DNA of 64,000 bases from Capniomyces stellatus (Eukaryota > Kickxellomycota > Harpellomycetes > Harpellales > Legeriomycetaceae), in the NCBI GenBank assembly GCA_001661515.1, contig LUVW01000007.1:144478-208477 (forward strand), given 5' to 3'. The translations under genes were made by a program, and so were the position numbers. The notes beneath the pieces were generated by a model. The model was given only the letters and a program-made list of their open reading frames with translations, was not told the DNA's origin and ran no database searches. Numbering within the stretch: the stretch's first letter is position 1; every line of letters starts with the position of its first letter. Positions 31,802-43,931 of the stretch are shown here, one piece after another.

Positions 31802-32974
31802 ATTTTCTGTGGCCATTATTTACTTTCTGTGACTAGATTTTTCTTTAATGGACATACATTATACAACTGTACACTTTTACTATTGTATTTCTATTGTATT
31901 CCTATTGTAATAAACGTCAATCAAAAGCGACTAATCCAACGGATTTAGCAACCCCCATCAACTAATAACCAGGAATTTCTGGGGGGTTTTTTTTCTTCCT
32001 TATCTTTAATTGTTATTGTTCTTGTCAATGTTATTATTTGTTTTTTACTTTTGGTACAAAAAAGTTTCCTGGGGTTTGAGTTTAGCTGTTTACAACGTTT
32101 TAGGGTTGATAACCGCTATTTTCTAGCATTGATATGTATTGTAGCATATGTTTATACAAACAGGGAAGCGTAGGAAAAACAAGAAAACGCGTCAAGGTGC
32201 AGAGAGCGCAAGAGTAAAATATCATAGTGACTAACAGTTACAATTTCCAGGCTTTTATTTCATCATCAAGTTTTTTATGGCTGTTAATATGATCCAACTA
32301 AAGGTGAAACAAATAGCGTTTGAGATGAGTTCGATAAACCAATCAATCAATCGAATAGTCAAAGATTTAAATTATCATTTTCAGCCTAAAAGGGTTATGC
32401 TGATCTTTAAAGCGATTTTGTTAAAAGAAAAACAGATTAGTGATACATTTGATAAAGTGCACTTTTGAACACAAAAAGGGATTTTTATTTTTTTTTATTT
32501 TTTTTACATGTTATTAGCCGTAAAAGTAAAAAAAAGAAAAAAAAACCAAACGATTTTCATTTTATAACCTTTACACATTTACTCAGTTATACTATTGCTT
32601 TTTTTTTCTTTTCAATATATACACTTTTTTGGTCGGAGCATATTATTACTAATATAAAAGCTCAAAATAAAGGAAGAAAATAAATAAATAAGGAGGTCAA
32701 AATCAAATTTACAAACTGATCCGAGTTCAAGTAAAGTTTGTTTATTCAACAACACATTGATTTAAAAACACAATCGTGTTTGTGTGCTCTTGAAGAAAGG
32801 TTTAAAATAGAATTGCATAGTCTATACAAGAGTGAATAGATATTGGAATACGATACCACGGGCCAGCAAAAATAAAGCCACGCAGTTAGAAAGCTGCAAA
32901 CGCGAGTGAAAGCAAAAAAAAAAAAAAGGAAAAAAAGGAAAAAAAAGCAAAAGTTGGGAGAAAAAAAGACAAGA
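31802..32974. other. AT-rich spacer and ILV1 upstream region
   Basis: Holds the recyclin 3' flank and the ILV1 promoter and leader. T-rich and A-rich runs are frequent, including a lysine-codon-like AAAAAAGG stretch just before the ILV1 ATG that should not be read as protein. No gene was recognised. Confidence 0.45.
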
Positions 32975-34750
32975 ATGATTAGGGCAGGACTACTAAGAAA
33001 GAGCCTTGGGGGCAATGTTGTAAGGGGATCAAGTGCAAGATTGTCAGAGTTTAGTAAATACAAGTTGCTAAGCAGAAGCTACAGTTTAGCCGACACATCA
33101 ATGAAATCAAGCGAATATTTACAGACCAATAAGCTGCATCACATTAAAAACAACAATGCCGAGTTGAAATCACAGCTGGTTGAGGTTGTGAACTCGCAAA
33201 TAACCAAGCTTACAGATGGGAATGACTACTTGAGCATGATTCTGTCTTCAAATGTATATGATGTAGCCAAGGAGACACCGCTTACACACGCAGTTAACCT
33301 GTCAAACAAAACGGGAAACAAGATTCTTTTGAAAAGAGAAGATCTCCAGCCAGTTTTTTCATTCAAAATTCGCGGTGCTTATAACAAGTTGGCAAACCTG
33401 ACGCAGGAGGAAAAGGATAAAGGAGTTATTGCCTGCTCGGCTGGCAACCACGCACAGGGAGTTGCGATGGCGGCTCAGTACCTCGGCATTAAAGCCACAA
33501 TAGTTATGCCGCTGAACACACCGTCGATAAAGTGGAAAAACGTGGAGAGAATGGGGGGTACTGTGGTTCTGCATGGCGACGATTTCGACGCAGCGAAAAA
33601 AGAGTGTGAAAGACTTGTTAAAGCGGAAGGGTTTGTAAACATCCATCCGTTTGACGATCCGCTTGTGATTGCTGGACAGGGAACTGTTGGTGTTGAGATT
33701 CTTAGACAAACGCGACCACAAGAAATCCACGCGATATTTGCAGCTATCGGGGGAGGAGGATTGATTTCCGGAGTTGCAGCATACGTCAAGCGTATCTGCC
33801 CATCAATCAAAATCATTGGTGTTGAGGCTATTGACTCTGACGCGATGGCCCAGGCCTTGCAAAGCGGATATCCTAAAGTCCTTGGCGAGGTAGGGCTGTT
33901 TGCTGATGGAGCTGCCGTTCGCCAAGTTGGCGCTGAAACGTTTAAGGTTTCTTCCCAGTTTGTTGACGAGATTGTGCTGGTCACAAACGACGAGATCTGC
34001 TCTGCCATCAAGGATGTCTTTGAAGACACCCGGTCGGTCCTTGAGCCCGCTGGTGCTTTAGGCACAGCTGGAATGAAAAAGTACATTGAAAAAAACAACC
34101 TGAGCGGGAAAACCCTTGTTTCTGTTGCTAGCGGCGCCAACATGGACTTCAACCGCCTGAGATTTGTCGCTGAACGGGCCGAGCTGGGTGAAAAGCGCGA
34201 GGCTTTGATATCCGTTGTTGTTCCTGAAACACCCGGAAGCTTCTTCCGACTCCACCAAATCCTCCACCCAAGAAACGTAACCGAATTCTCCTACAGGTTC
34301 AGCGACCCCGTCGAGGCAAAAGTATTCATGTCCTTCAACATCCAAGACCGAACCACCGAGCTCCCAAAACTGTTCAGCCGCATGGAAAAGGAAGGCTTTA
34401 AGGCTATTGACGTAAGCGACAACGAGCTGGCAAAGGACCATGGAAGACACATGATTGGCGGGAAAAGTGATGTTGCCAACGAGCACTTGTTTAGCTTCAA
34501 GTTCCCCGAACGACCTGGCGCCCTGCACAAGTTCCTTTGTGGAATTCAGAGCAGCTGGAACATCTCGCTGTTCCATTACAGAAACATTGGCCACGATGTC
34601 GGACGAGTTCTTGTTGGAATCCAAGTTCCTCCTGATGAGGGCCAGGAACCTGGACAGCTGCCAGATTCGTTCAATGAGTTTCTTAAAAATCTGAACTACC
34701 AATACACCTATGAAACCAACAACCCTATCTTCAAAACCTTCTTGCGTTAA
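32975..34750 (+). CDS. ILV1: Threonine deaminase (threonine ammonia-lyase), mitochondrial
   Basis: A PLP enzyme that turns threonine into 2-oxobutyrate, the first committed step to isoleucine. A single exon of 591 residues from the ATG of MIRAGLLRKSLG. The frame upstream is open but has only poly-lysine codons and no ATG. Residues 1-40 are basic and lack acids, fitting a mitochondrial presequence. The PLP lysine lies in SFKIRGAYNK (about residue 131), and the phosphate-binding loop GGGGL is about 120 residues later. Two ACT-like regulatory domains for isoleucine feedback fill the C-terminal third (VVVPETPGSFFRLHQIL and FSFKFPERPGALHKFL). Both lobes are present, so end-product inhibition is expected. 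Confidence 0.97.
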   Translation: MIRAGLLRKSLGGNVVRGSSARLSEFSKYKLLSRSYSLADTSMKSSEYLQTNKLHHIKNNNAELKSQLVEVVNSQITKLTDGNDYLSMILSSNVYDVAKETPLTHAVNLSNKTGNKILLKREDLQPVFSFKIRGAYNKLANLTQEEKDKGVIACSAGNHAQGVAMAAQYLGIKATIVMPLNTPSIKWKNVERMGGTVVLHGDDFDAAKKECERLVKAEGFVNIHPFDDPLVIAGQGTVGVEILRQTRPQEIHAIFAAIGGGGLISGVAAYVKRICPSIKIIGVEAIDSDAMAQALQSGYPKVLGEVGLFADGAAVRQVGAETFKVSSQFVDEIVLVTNDEICSAIKDVFEDTRSVLEPAGALGTAGMKKYIEKNNLSGKTLVSVASGANMDFNRLRFVAERAELGEKREALISVVVPETPGSFFRLHQILHPRNVTEFSYRFSDPVEAKVFMSFNIQDRTTELPKLFSRMEKEGFKAIDVSDNELAKDHGRHMIGGKSDVANEHLFSFKFPERPGALHKFLCGIQSSWNISLFHYRNIGHDVGRVLVGIQVPPDEGQEPGQLPDSFNEFLKNLNYQYTYETNNPIFKTFLR

Positions 34751-35152
34751 TCACCCAACCCCCTCTACGCGACTCACCCCGCACCTCCCTTGAATTTAAT
34801 TGTTTTTATTAATTCAAGTTATTCTTATATGCCTTATTCCATTACCATTACTATCTTTTTTTTTTTTCCACCTTTTTTTTTTTGATTATAAATATAGAAA
34901 TTCTCATCATTTCACTCCAGTGCTAGTGCGCCCTTTTTTACTTTTACTTTAACAATAATTGTAGAAGAAAAAAAAGTCAAAAAATCAAAAAAGTTAAATC
35001 AGTGACTTTGCAAAATAAAACACCATCCAATAACCTGCTACTTGGATCGGTTTATCGGACACAACCAGCAATTAGGGTATTTGGATTCAACGGAATTGGC
35101 TATATATAACGCTTATGAATAAATTCATGTAAATTTGAAAGCTTCATATCCC
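34751..35152. other. Spacer between ILV1 and tRNA-Gln
   Basis: AT-rich 3' flank of ILV1 with T runs of 8-10 bases near 34858-34882. No gene was seen. Confidence 0.5.
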
Positions 35153-35224
35153 GGTCTTATGGTCTAACGGTCATGACATTGGACTTTGAATCCAGTAGCC
35201 CGAGTTCGACTCTCGGTAAGACCT
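35153..35224 (+). tRNA. tRNA-Gln (anticodon TTG)
   Basis: A complete 72-base cloverleaf. The acceptor stem GGTCTTA (35153-35159) pairs with TAAGACC (35217-35223), and the discriminator base is T35224. The anticodon loop CTTTGAA holds TTG at 35186-35188. The T arm carries AGTTCGACTCT (box B), and the D arm carries TGGTCTAACGG (box A). The stem bases and U73 match eukaryotic tRNA-Gln. No intron. T4 and T8 runs follow at about 35242 and 35263. Confidence 0.95.
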
Positions 35225-35432
35225 TAACAAGTAATTAGTTAGCTTTTGATTCGTTAAAATTCATTTTTTTTACTCGGGCTTTTTTTATTTATTTTTTGAT
35301 TCACTTTGTAACCACTAAAGCTGGTTGTGAAGATTTGTGCATGCTTTTATTTACCTCAGTTATATGGTCAACCAAATAGCATAGAAAATAGAGAATTAAT
35401 TGGACTAGGCGTGACAGTCAAATGCAGCCACT

Positions 35433-37559
35433 CTAAGCGACGTTGATTTTGGTAATCAGCAGTTTCCAGATATCGTTGGCAACAGAGAAATCCTCCATGG
35501 TAGCAGGCAAATCAACAGTAACAACATCGGGGTTCAGATTCTTCTCCTTCAGCGTAACAGCAACCATGGTTCGGATGAGTTTACGCAAGACCTTTCCACT
35601 ACGGGTTTTTGGCATTTTATCCAAAAACACAACGTTTTCTGTGGAAAGTGAAACAAAAGCACCAACCTTATCACGGACGGATTCTGCAATCTGTTTTCTG
35701 ACCAAACCAAGCTCGTTTTCAGAGTAGTTTGAGTTGTTGCTTCTTATTTTCAAAACCGCAAAGACAACTGGTACCTGGCCTTTGATGTCATGTGGCTTTG
35801 GAACAACACAGCACTCTGCAACATCAACATGCTGTGTCGCTACTTCCTCAATCGCTGATGTCGACAGCCTGTGTGCGGATACGTTTATCACATCGTCATC
35901 ACGCGACAGTATAAACACGTATCCGTCTTTGTCAACCATCCCTGTATCTCCTGTTGCGTAAAACCCTGGGAATCTGCGGTAGTACTCGTTGTAAAATCTT
36001 TCATCGTTTTTCCACAGCCCGCTGAAATTCCCTGGCGGCAGCGGCAGTTTCATTACAACGCTTCCAACCTCCCCCGGCAGTGCCTCGACTATCTTTTTTT
36101 CGCCACTGCTACCCTCTTCATGCTCGTCCATGTCATCGCTAACCCGGATAATTCTTATGTCAACTCCTGGGAGCGGGAACCCAGCACTGCCAAATCTTAT
36201 TGGCGGCAACTCAGTCTCGTTGTCCACTACCCCGATGCTCGTTGCTGTCAGCGGCGACCCAGACTCGGTTTGCCACCAATGATCTGTTGACACGTTCCGC
36301 ACCTCTTTTGTGTTTGTGAACGGCATTTCTGGATCGCTGCAGTATTTCCCAGTAATGTACTCTATCCACCATCGGTGAATTTCAGGAACACATCGCTCGC
36401 CAGCCAGAAACAGGCCTCTCACGTGACTCAAGTCGTACTTCTTTCTATACTCACCGTTGGGGTCCTCTCTTCTCAAAATCATCAACGCAGTTGGCGCTGT
36501 GAAAAACACCTTGACGTCGTATTCAGACAACACTCTGAAAAAAGCGCCAGGGTCAGGTGTCCCCACGGGTTTTCCTTCGTATATTACAGTTTTGTTTCGA
36601 TTCATCAGTGCTCCATAGCAAGTCAAGCTATGTCCAACAGCCCAGCCAAAATCGCTGCTGGCAAAAAAGGCCTCTCCTGGATTAGACCCGTACACTTTGA
36701 GCATTGTATAAACCAAGGCAACGGCGTGTGGCCCTGACGGCCTAACAACACCTTTTGGCGCGCCTGTTGTTCCGCTTGTGTATAAAAGATACAGCGGGTC
36801 CTGCGAATCCATTACTTCGATTGGGACCTGCGGGTTGTCTCTGCATTCGGAGACTATTTGCTCCCAATAAACATCGCCCGCAGCAACGTCAAGCTTTACT
36901 GGGAATGCCTCTCTCTGGTAAATGATTTGGTTTTTTGGTCTGTACTTGCATATTTTTAAGGCGCCATCTAGCAACGGCTTATACTCAACCAGCTTTTCAA
37001 GCCTTTCAATTCCACATGTGGCAGAGATGATCAGCTTTGCTTGGCAGTCATCAATTCTTTTAGCCAGCTCTCTTGGGGCAAATCCACCAAAAACAACCGA
37101 GTGGACAGCACCAATCCGGGCACAAGCGAGCATGGCCACAAGAGTTTCAGGGATCATTGGCATGTAAATAACAACAGTATCGCCCTTGTTTATTTTGTAG
37201 TGCTTCAGCACCTTTGTGAAATCAATGACTTGTGACAGTACTTCGTTGTAGGTGAACTGTTTTTTGGTTAGAGTGACGGGGGAGTCGTATATAACAGCAA
37301 TCTGCTTTCCAAACCCGTTCTCCACATGTCTGTCAAGTGCGTTGTAGCACAGGTTTAGCTTTCCGTCATGGTACCAATCAACAAAGTGTTTCTTTGAGGG
37401 GTCTTTGTAGGTGGCAGCAACTGTTGGCTTTTTGAACCAAGTTATTAGCGAGTAAGCCTGGTTTAGCCAGAACTCTTCTGGATTGTCGAGCGAGTAGTTG
37501 GTGACTTGCTGCTGTTTAAACTTTGCTGGTCTAGTAGTTCTGTTGTCGGTTGCTAGCAT
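35433..37559 (-). CDS. Short-chain acyl-CoA synthetase (propionate/acetate-CoA ligase, ACSS3/PrpE-like)
   Basis: An AMP-forming ligase that activates propionate or acetate to the CoA thioester. A single exon of 708 residues. The AMP-binding core has YTSGTTGAPKG (about 260-270), then SSDFGWAVGHS, FTAPTALMILRRED and WWQTESGSP. The C-terminal lid holds YATGDTGMVD and the catalytic lysine in PKTRSGKVLRK (about residue 656). VVRPSGPHAVAL and the phrase DWYHDGKLN near the N-terminus fit the ACSS3/propionyl-CoA synthetase branch better than the Acs1 branch. No clear mitochondrial presequence is visible, although the first 20 residues are basic. The ATG at 37557-37559 is the first in frame. Confidence 0.93.
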   Translation of the reverse strand: MLATDNRTTRPAKFKQQQVTNYSLDNPEEFWLNQAYSLITWFKKPTVAATYKDPSKKHFVDWYHDGKLNLCYNALDRHVENGFGKQIAVIYDSPVTLTKKQFTYNEVLSQVIDFTKVLKHYKINKGDTVVIYMPMIPETLVAMLACARIGAVHSVVFGGFAPRELAKRIDDCQAKLIISATCGIERLEKLVEYKPLLDGALKICKYRPKNQIIYQREAFPVKLDVAAGDVYWEQIVSECRDNPQVPIEVMDSQDPLYLLYTSGTTGAPKGVVRPSGPHAVALVYTMLKVYGSNPGEAFFASSDFGWAVGHSLTCYGALMNRNKTVIYEGKPVGTPDPGAFFRVLSEYDVKVFFTAPTALMILRREDPNGEYRKKYDLSHVRGLFLAGERCVPEIHRWWIEYITGKYCSDPEMPFTNTKEVRNVSTDHWWQTESGSPLTATSIGVVDNETELPPIRFGSAGFPLPGVDIRIIRVSDDMDEHEEGSSGEKKIVEALPGEVGSVVMKLPLPPGNFSGLWKNDERFYNEYYRRFPGFYATGDTGMVDKDGYVFILSRDDDVINVSAHRLSTSAIEEVATQHVDVAECCVVPKPHDIKGQVPVVFAVLKIRSNNSNYSENELGLVRKQIAESVRDKVGAFVSLSTENVVFLDKMPKTRSGKVLRKLIRTMVAVTLKEKNLNPDVVTVDLPATMEDFSVANDIWKLLITKINVA

Positions 37560-38556
37560 GTTTTATCTTTCTTCACTTGTTTTAACTGTTGGGATTTTAG
37601 TTTTTGGGTTGTAACTTTTAGGGAACTGTGGTTGTGGGGTTTATAGTTGGTTACTGAGACACAGTGGTTGTTACAATTGATGTTGGTGATGATGAGATAT
37701 TTAAAAACTTTAATTTTCAAAAACGAAAAACAAAAAACAAAAAGCAGTGAAACAGTGAAACGGCAGTATTTAAACAAAAACAGAAAAAAGATGCTGGTTG
37801 TAGTTGATATGCATTGGTATATTTTACATTGTGTTGGGAATAAAAGTTAATTAATTTGTTGGATTAAGGGGGGAATTCTACTTATGCGAGGCTTTAAAAG
37901 AGGAATTTTTATTTTGTTTTTCTGCTGATAAATGGAGCAAGTTCCAAAAAGTGGAATTTGGAGATTAGAAACACGAGTGTTTCATATCAAATGCGGTGTT
38001 TCGACATTCAAAAGTATACTGATTCTTGGAATCATCAATAATAACCGATGCACTTTTGTTAGAGATCAAAGCAATAATCAATATAGGGGATTGTGTTGGG
38101 TCTGCCAATAAAAAATGATTGCTAAGAATTGCTCGCATTTAACTTTAAACTCTAAGATTCAAGCACCAAAAGTTCTGAAAGAAGTGGGTAAAAGAAATGA
38201 AAAAAGTAAAACAAGGGACAATAGTCGAGACATTCCGTACATTGATAGAGATAAGTAGCGTTTATTACTTTTTTTTTAAAAAAAAAAAAATGATTGAGAG
38301 AGAAATGGGGCACGAGACCAAAAGTTAAAAGACAAAAGTAGAGGCTGAGAGTTATTGATGTAATTTGGAACTAATTATTATTTATTTATTTTATTTTTTT
38401 ACTTTCACGAGTGGTAAATTAATTAGAAAAATGGGTATAAATAGAAAGAAGAGAAAGAAAAAGAGAAAGAGAAAAGCGATAAATATAGAGAAATAAAGAG
38501 GGAGTAAAAAGAAGAAAAAAAAGAGAGAAATGGGGGGGGGCATTCCAAGTCTAGAA
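37560..38556. other. Spacer with purine-rich and poly-G tracts
   Basis: Contains the acyl-CoA synthetase promoter and the RPA135 3' flank. Purine-only runs lie at 38443-38476 and 38506-38530, and a G9 run at 38532-38540. In RPA135 sense these are pyrimidine tracts starting 16 bases after the stop codon. No gene was seen. Confidence 0.5.
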
Positions 38557-41500
38557 TTATTTGACTGTGAGGTTGAGCTTAATGTTCATAGCAGCCAGTT
38601 CGGTTGCCAAGAATCTTAGAACAAAGGGGATGGCAATGACGGTGATGTCAGGGTTCTGGCAGGACCGACACACAACATCGAACCTAGAGCTGTTTCCAAT
38701 GGACGAGTTGGCACTAGCCAAGGCAGCAGCGGTGGCGCTGGCAGTGGCGTTGGCGGCAGAGCTGTTGATGGAGCTGTTGACGTCCAAGGAAACCAGGTTG
38801 GTTGAGGGCAGGGCGATTGGGGCAAGCAAAGAGCCGCAGTTTCTGCACACGTAGGCCTTTGAGTAATCGGAGCAATTGAGTAATCTGTCTTGCAGGATGT
38901 ATGAGGTTCCGTGAGCCAGCAGGGAGTCACGTTCCATCTCACCTAGACGAATACCACCACCCTTCTTTCTTCCCTTGATTGGCTGCTGGGTGAGCGGGTC
39001 AACAGGACCAGTGGTTCTGACCTGGTACTTGTCGCTGACCATATGTCTGAGTCTCTGGTAGTAAACAACGCCAATGTAGATCTGGGCAGACAGTTCCTTT
39101 CCGGTGATGCCCGAGTACATGGGCTCGTTTCCGTGGTAGTTGTAGCCAGCGGCTTTAAGTTGTTCACCAAAGTAATCGGCAGCAGTATTGTTTTCGTCGT
39201 ATTGGAACGGGGTGGCGTCTTGGGCAACACCGTGCAAGGACCCAGACTTTCCAGCAAGCGACTCGATAAACATACCTATAGTCATTCTGGATGGGAAAGC
39301 GTGTGGATTGATGATTACGTCGGGCTGCATTCCAGACTCGGTAAATGGCAGGTCGGCGGTTGGGAACTTGATCGAGTTGACACCCTTCTGTCCGTGTCTT
39401 GACGAAAACTTGTCACCAATAATTGGGGATCGAGGAATTCTGTAAGTGATCTGGACCATCTGCAGTTCAGGGTCACCAACAGTGGAAGTATCGGTGTTGA
39501 CCAGCCTGACAGTGTCGACAAAGCACGGCTCACCCTTGTACTTTTTGATGACAGTCTTGTTTCTCACATCGTCAAAAATAGCAACCACCGGGTCGCCCTC
39601 CGTAAGTGGAGTGCCAACAAAAGGCAGACCGTCACAGTCGATTTTCTCGCGGACACTTGGGGTGGAGATGTCGTCGCCAAGACAAAAGTGGTTTGTTATT
39701 GGGTCGCCCTGTTTGCGCATTTCAGTCAAGTCAAAGATCTCGGTTTTGTAAATAAACCCGTACCCAAATCCTCTTTCAAACGAGGACTTGTTCAAAATCA
39801 TGGCATCCTCCATGTCGTACCCGGTGTACGCAAGCACAGCAACCACTGCGTTCATGCCATTAGGGTAATTGTCCACCCCAAACGTGTCGTGCAGCGCTGG
39901 ACGCACAACCGGAGTCTGCGAGTTCTGTAGCCAGTACAGCTTGTTGTCTGCCCTGTGTCTGATTGACTGCGCAGGTGTTCCCATCGACTGCTTACCCATC
40001 TGGCACTGGTACATGTTTCTTGGAGACTGGTTAAAGTCGCAGAACGGCGTCAGGTTGGCTACTGATGAAAGTATGTGCGTTGGCAGAATCTCCTGGTACT
40101 CGGTGCTCCCCACGTTTACATCCTCGTTCAAAATTGCAATCTCCAAGTACACCTGCTCAAACGATCCCACTATGTCCACCCTATTTGTTGCCAAGTGTCG
40201 AACCGGACGCGTAAATCTTGCTGGGTTCGTGAATATAAACAGTCCCGGTAACTGACCCCCGTGACTCACCGGAACATTTCCGATTTCCATTGTCTTTGGG
40301 ATCCTGTACTTGGTTCCTGCCGAGTTTGGCCCGCTCTGGTTCTTTAGGATTCTAAGCTTACTGGCTACTTCAACCGCCTGGTCTGCTGTACAGAATCCTA
40401 ATATTCGCCCATCAAGCTGAACCGACACAAACACCTTCTCCCCCACCTCCTGCAAACTCTTCTCCCGCCCTCCCCCGCCCACGCTGCTGTCCCCAGCATC
40501 TGCTGTTCTGTCTGCATACGCAGGTGTTGGCAGTCCCATCGATACCCCCATATCATACAGTGCCTTTTCAACGTCCTTTGTGTTCTCCACCATTGTTGTT
40601 GGCTCGCACTTGTGTGCCAAGTGGTTCAACAGTCCACAAGGCGATCCATCAGGCGTGTGCACTGGACACAGGAACCCCCACGATTCCGGCAACAGCTTTC
40701 GCACCGCTGTCGTCTTCAATTCCGCAAAGAACGACCCACGATGTATACATTGGAAATGCGATATGTACCTCAGGAAATTCAGCTTCTCCGCTACCACCGT
40801 AAATCCTGTCGTCTGCTGCATGTCCATTCCTGTTTTTGACACCAGGTTTCCTGTTGCTAAAAAGTAGTTTAGCTTCTGCCCCACATCCATCGGCGTCTTT
40901 CTCATTGCTTTTTGTACATATGTTTTGTCGTTAAACTTTACCATTCCTGGCTTTCTGCGGATCTCTTGTGCCACTATCGCCTTAAATCCCCCCAATATAT
41001 CATCTAGCTTCTCCTTGATTATCCCCAAGTACATGAATCCCGGCATATACATCTCTTGGTGCTGCATCGAATCTGGGTTGTCCACTTGACACTGCCCCCC
41101 AACAAGCGAGTACAGCTTTCTAACCATAAATCTATATCACACCACCAACCAAGCATTAACAATCATTCATCACTTTTAATTTTCCATTATCAATCATCAA
41201 CTACCATTCATCAATTTTATTCTTTCATCATATCTATTAATCGTTATCATGCATTTAATAATATAAACCGCTTGACAAAACCCCTTCTTACATCAGCATA
41301 TTGAACTTGTCTCTCCAGTTGTCCAAATGAACCATAACCACTTTTCTAATCAGCTCCTCTCCAACCTCAACATCGCTAACGTCCTCCGAAAGCCCCATAA
41401 CAACTCTGAACTTGCTTCCCAAAAACTTCAGACTCTGCTCTTTGTTGTAAACATCGTACTGCTTTAGCCCCCTCAGCAGCAACTCAATCTGATCCGTCAA

Positions 41501-42471
41501 AAACGTGTCTTTAACATCCGCCTGCACCAAGCTCTCAAAGATCTCCAAATCTGTCGACCCACAAAGCGCCTTCAATATCAGCGCTACCGGAACCAAGTAC
41601 TCTTGCTTATACCAAGCAAATCTAAACATCAGGTTTCCGCTAGTCAAGTAATGCAACGTCGATGTGCTGCTCGACTGGTCTTTACGCACACATCTAATTT
41701 GTGTTGCAAATCCTGTAAAACTTGGCCCTCTGTTTGAGTACGATGGCCTGTTTATCGCCATCACATGGTTTCTACGTGGTGCAATCAACATCCTAACTAT
41801 CCTCTCTCCTCCATTCACCACAAAGTACCCCCCAAACTCCTCTGCCTCCTCGTGGTGCTTAATATGGTCCTTTGGTCCCATTCCGTGCAGATTACACCGG
41901 TTTGATTTCACCATTATTGGAAGGTTTCCCAACGACTTTACCTCCACATTCACCTCTCCCCCATTTACTTGCCAGCAGAACTTTCCTGTCAGCTTCCCTT
42001 TATATGTTGTGTTTCTTTCCCTACATTCCGCTGGGTATACCAACCTTGACTCTGTTCTCGCATCCTTTTCCACAACTATTGGTCTGAACAACTGCAAATC
42101 CTCAATCCAATCTACAAACATCATTTTGTCGTCATCGTTATTACTATTATTACCCCCCCCCCCTCAAATTTTATTTATCCAAGCATAAATACTAGCAAAT
42201 CTCAATACTGACTTTATAAACACTTACATGTTAGCTTGTTTCCAAATGGCCCAGTTTCTCCATCAGGCTTCAAGTCATAAATAACTCGTTTGCCCAATTC
42301 TGCCAATGCCAGCTCAATCAACGGCGCTTGGTTCTTTCCTGAAGATTCAAAAATCCTGTTAAATGAGTCAATATGAGGCGATGCCAGCTTTTGCAACGCT
42401 GGATACTCAAACTCATTTGTTGGCGCTATAGCCCGTTTTTGTCGGTTAAGGGTATTGAAACTCGTCTCCAT
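38557..42471 (-). CDS. RPA135: RNA polymerase I second-largest subunit (Rpa135/RPA2)
   Basis: Forms one side of the active-site cleft of RNA polymerase I, which makes rRNA. Three exons are inferred: 42471-42228, 42111-41292 and 41131-38557, with introns of 116 and 160 bp, giving 1212 residues (yeast 1203). Blocks specific to this subunit include RKLLPESWGFLCPVHTPDG, CGLLNHLAHKC and the hybrid-binding GDKFSSRHGQKG. GYDMEDAMILNKSS and the PHAFPSRMTIGM motif are also intact. The C-terminal zinc site has CRNCG and CRSCQ pairs around a Ser/Ala-rich insertion. The intron 2 junction restores the conserved FNMLIFMVRKLYSLV block. Intron 1 has two possible in-phase acceptors: the nearer TTTGTAG fits the family length, and the other would add about 17 residues, including a Gly/Asn/Asp-rich run. 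Confidence 0.97.
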
Positions 42472-43891
42472 TTTTATCCTCTCTTTTTTCTTTCCTCAGT
42501 TTTCTCTTTTCTTTGCCTTTATTTTCCCCGCTTTTTCACTCTGGTTCCACCTCAAAGCTCTTCTTTGTATTTGTATTTGTTTTTGATTTCAATTGAATAT
42601 TTTATTCACTGCCTATTGTTTTAAATCTACCTGATCCAATTCCAAAAAAAATTAATGAAAGTGAAATAAAATAGATTTTACTAACAATTTAAGCCTCGAT
42701 TGATCAGAGCTTGAATATCTAGAGTTTCTTTATACTAGTATCAACAATGCCCCTAATAAAATCTGTGTTTGCTGTAAGGTCTGAATAAATCTTGATTCCA
42801 CTTTAAATCTATTTACTTTTGACTCTACTTTTCCCTTAAACTGCAAATAATTGTGTTTATTCTAAAATCGCAATTTTTTTCAAATTTTTTTTTTTACAAT
42901 TAAACTTTTGATTTATAACATCAAAAAAAAAATTGATTTAGTTCAATAAAAAAAAAACAAAAAAATTGATTTAATAAAAAAAAATTTTAACTCGACACTT
43001 TTTTTTTTCTTTACTTTACTGATACTTCTAGTATTATTTTCGACCTGGAAATTAGTCAACTAATAAAAACTTTTGACTGGTTTTGTTATTCAAAACGACC
43101 TATAAACTTTGACTTTGAGTTTGACTTTGAGTTTGATTTTTTTATACATATAATTCATCAAACGAATGCATATTAACTCTGGCTATATATATTGTGTGAA
43201 CCAACAGAATTATAAGCTGTCCGAGTTTAGCCCTACCATATTCATTTCTATTCTGCATATCCCCGATGTCGTTAAAGTGTTCGTCAATATATGTTTCAAC
43301 AACATCGTACACTGATCTTGTTTGCTGCCTATAACAGTTGGTGGGTAATCAACGTTCATTTTTCAGTTTCAAATGCATATTCGTTTACCAATCCAGCACT
43401 AACCGGGTGCAAACAAACCGTCGCTATACTACAAACATGTATTTACTAAGTCTGCAATAAATGGCTCCAAAACAAACAGCGTTTCAAGCCTAAAATATAT
43501 TCTAGTTTCAATACAATAAATGCAATACAAAATAATTTAGTACTCGTTCTGGCTTTAACAAGTCTTTTTGTTTTTTTTGGCACTTCCTCAATCGTCCGGT
43601 TTGAATAGTTAAAATATATACTGCTACTTAAATAAAAAAGAAATGCGGAATTTTTGCCCAATGGATCTACTTGAATTATTTATTTTAGCAGCCAATAAAT
43701 ACCTTGATTATTATTTAGTTGGTTTTACGACTAGAATGTAACTAGATGTGCAAATCAATCATGTGTGCACTATCACTGGGCCTTGAGGGCTTGAAATCTA
43801 AAGTGAAGTCAATAAATCATTGGATTAAATTAATAAACTTGCTTTGATGATTAGTTGGCCTTGTTTGCTAGGAACTAATGAAAAACCTGAT

Positions 43892-43931
43892 GGAAACTTC
43901 TAGCATTATCTGGAAAATTCTGGAAAATTCC
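43892..43931 (+). promoter_or_regulatory. Heat shock element array upstream of HSP104
   Basis: Perfect 5-bp heat-shock units are found: gGAAa cTTCt (43892-43901), then two non-matching units in the same 5-bp register, then gGAAa aTTCt gGAAa aTTCc (43912-43931). Six matching units out of eight in one register form a strong binding site for trimeric Hsf1. The array lies 456 bases before the HSP104 ATG and 150 bases before a TATA box. HSP104 is a classic Hsf1 target, so heat induction is expected. Confidence 0.85.

Noticed and set aside
32906..32974. Lysine-rich extension upstream of ILV1
   Set aside because: It has no ATG and translates an A-rich leader. A poly-lysine start would also not suit the mitochondrial presequence that follows.
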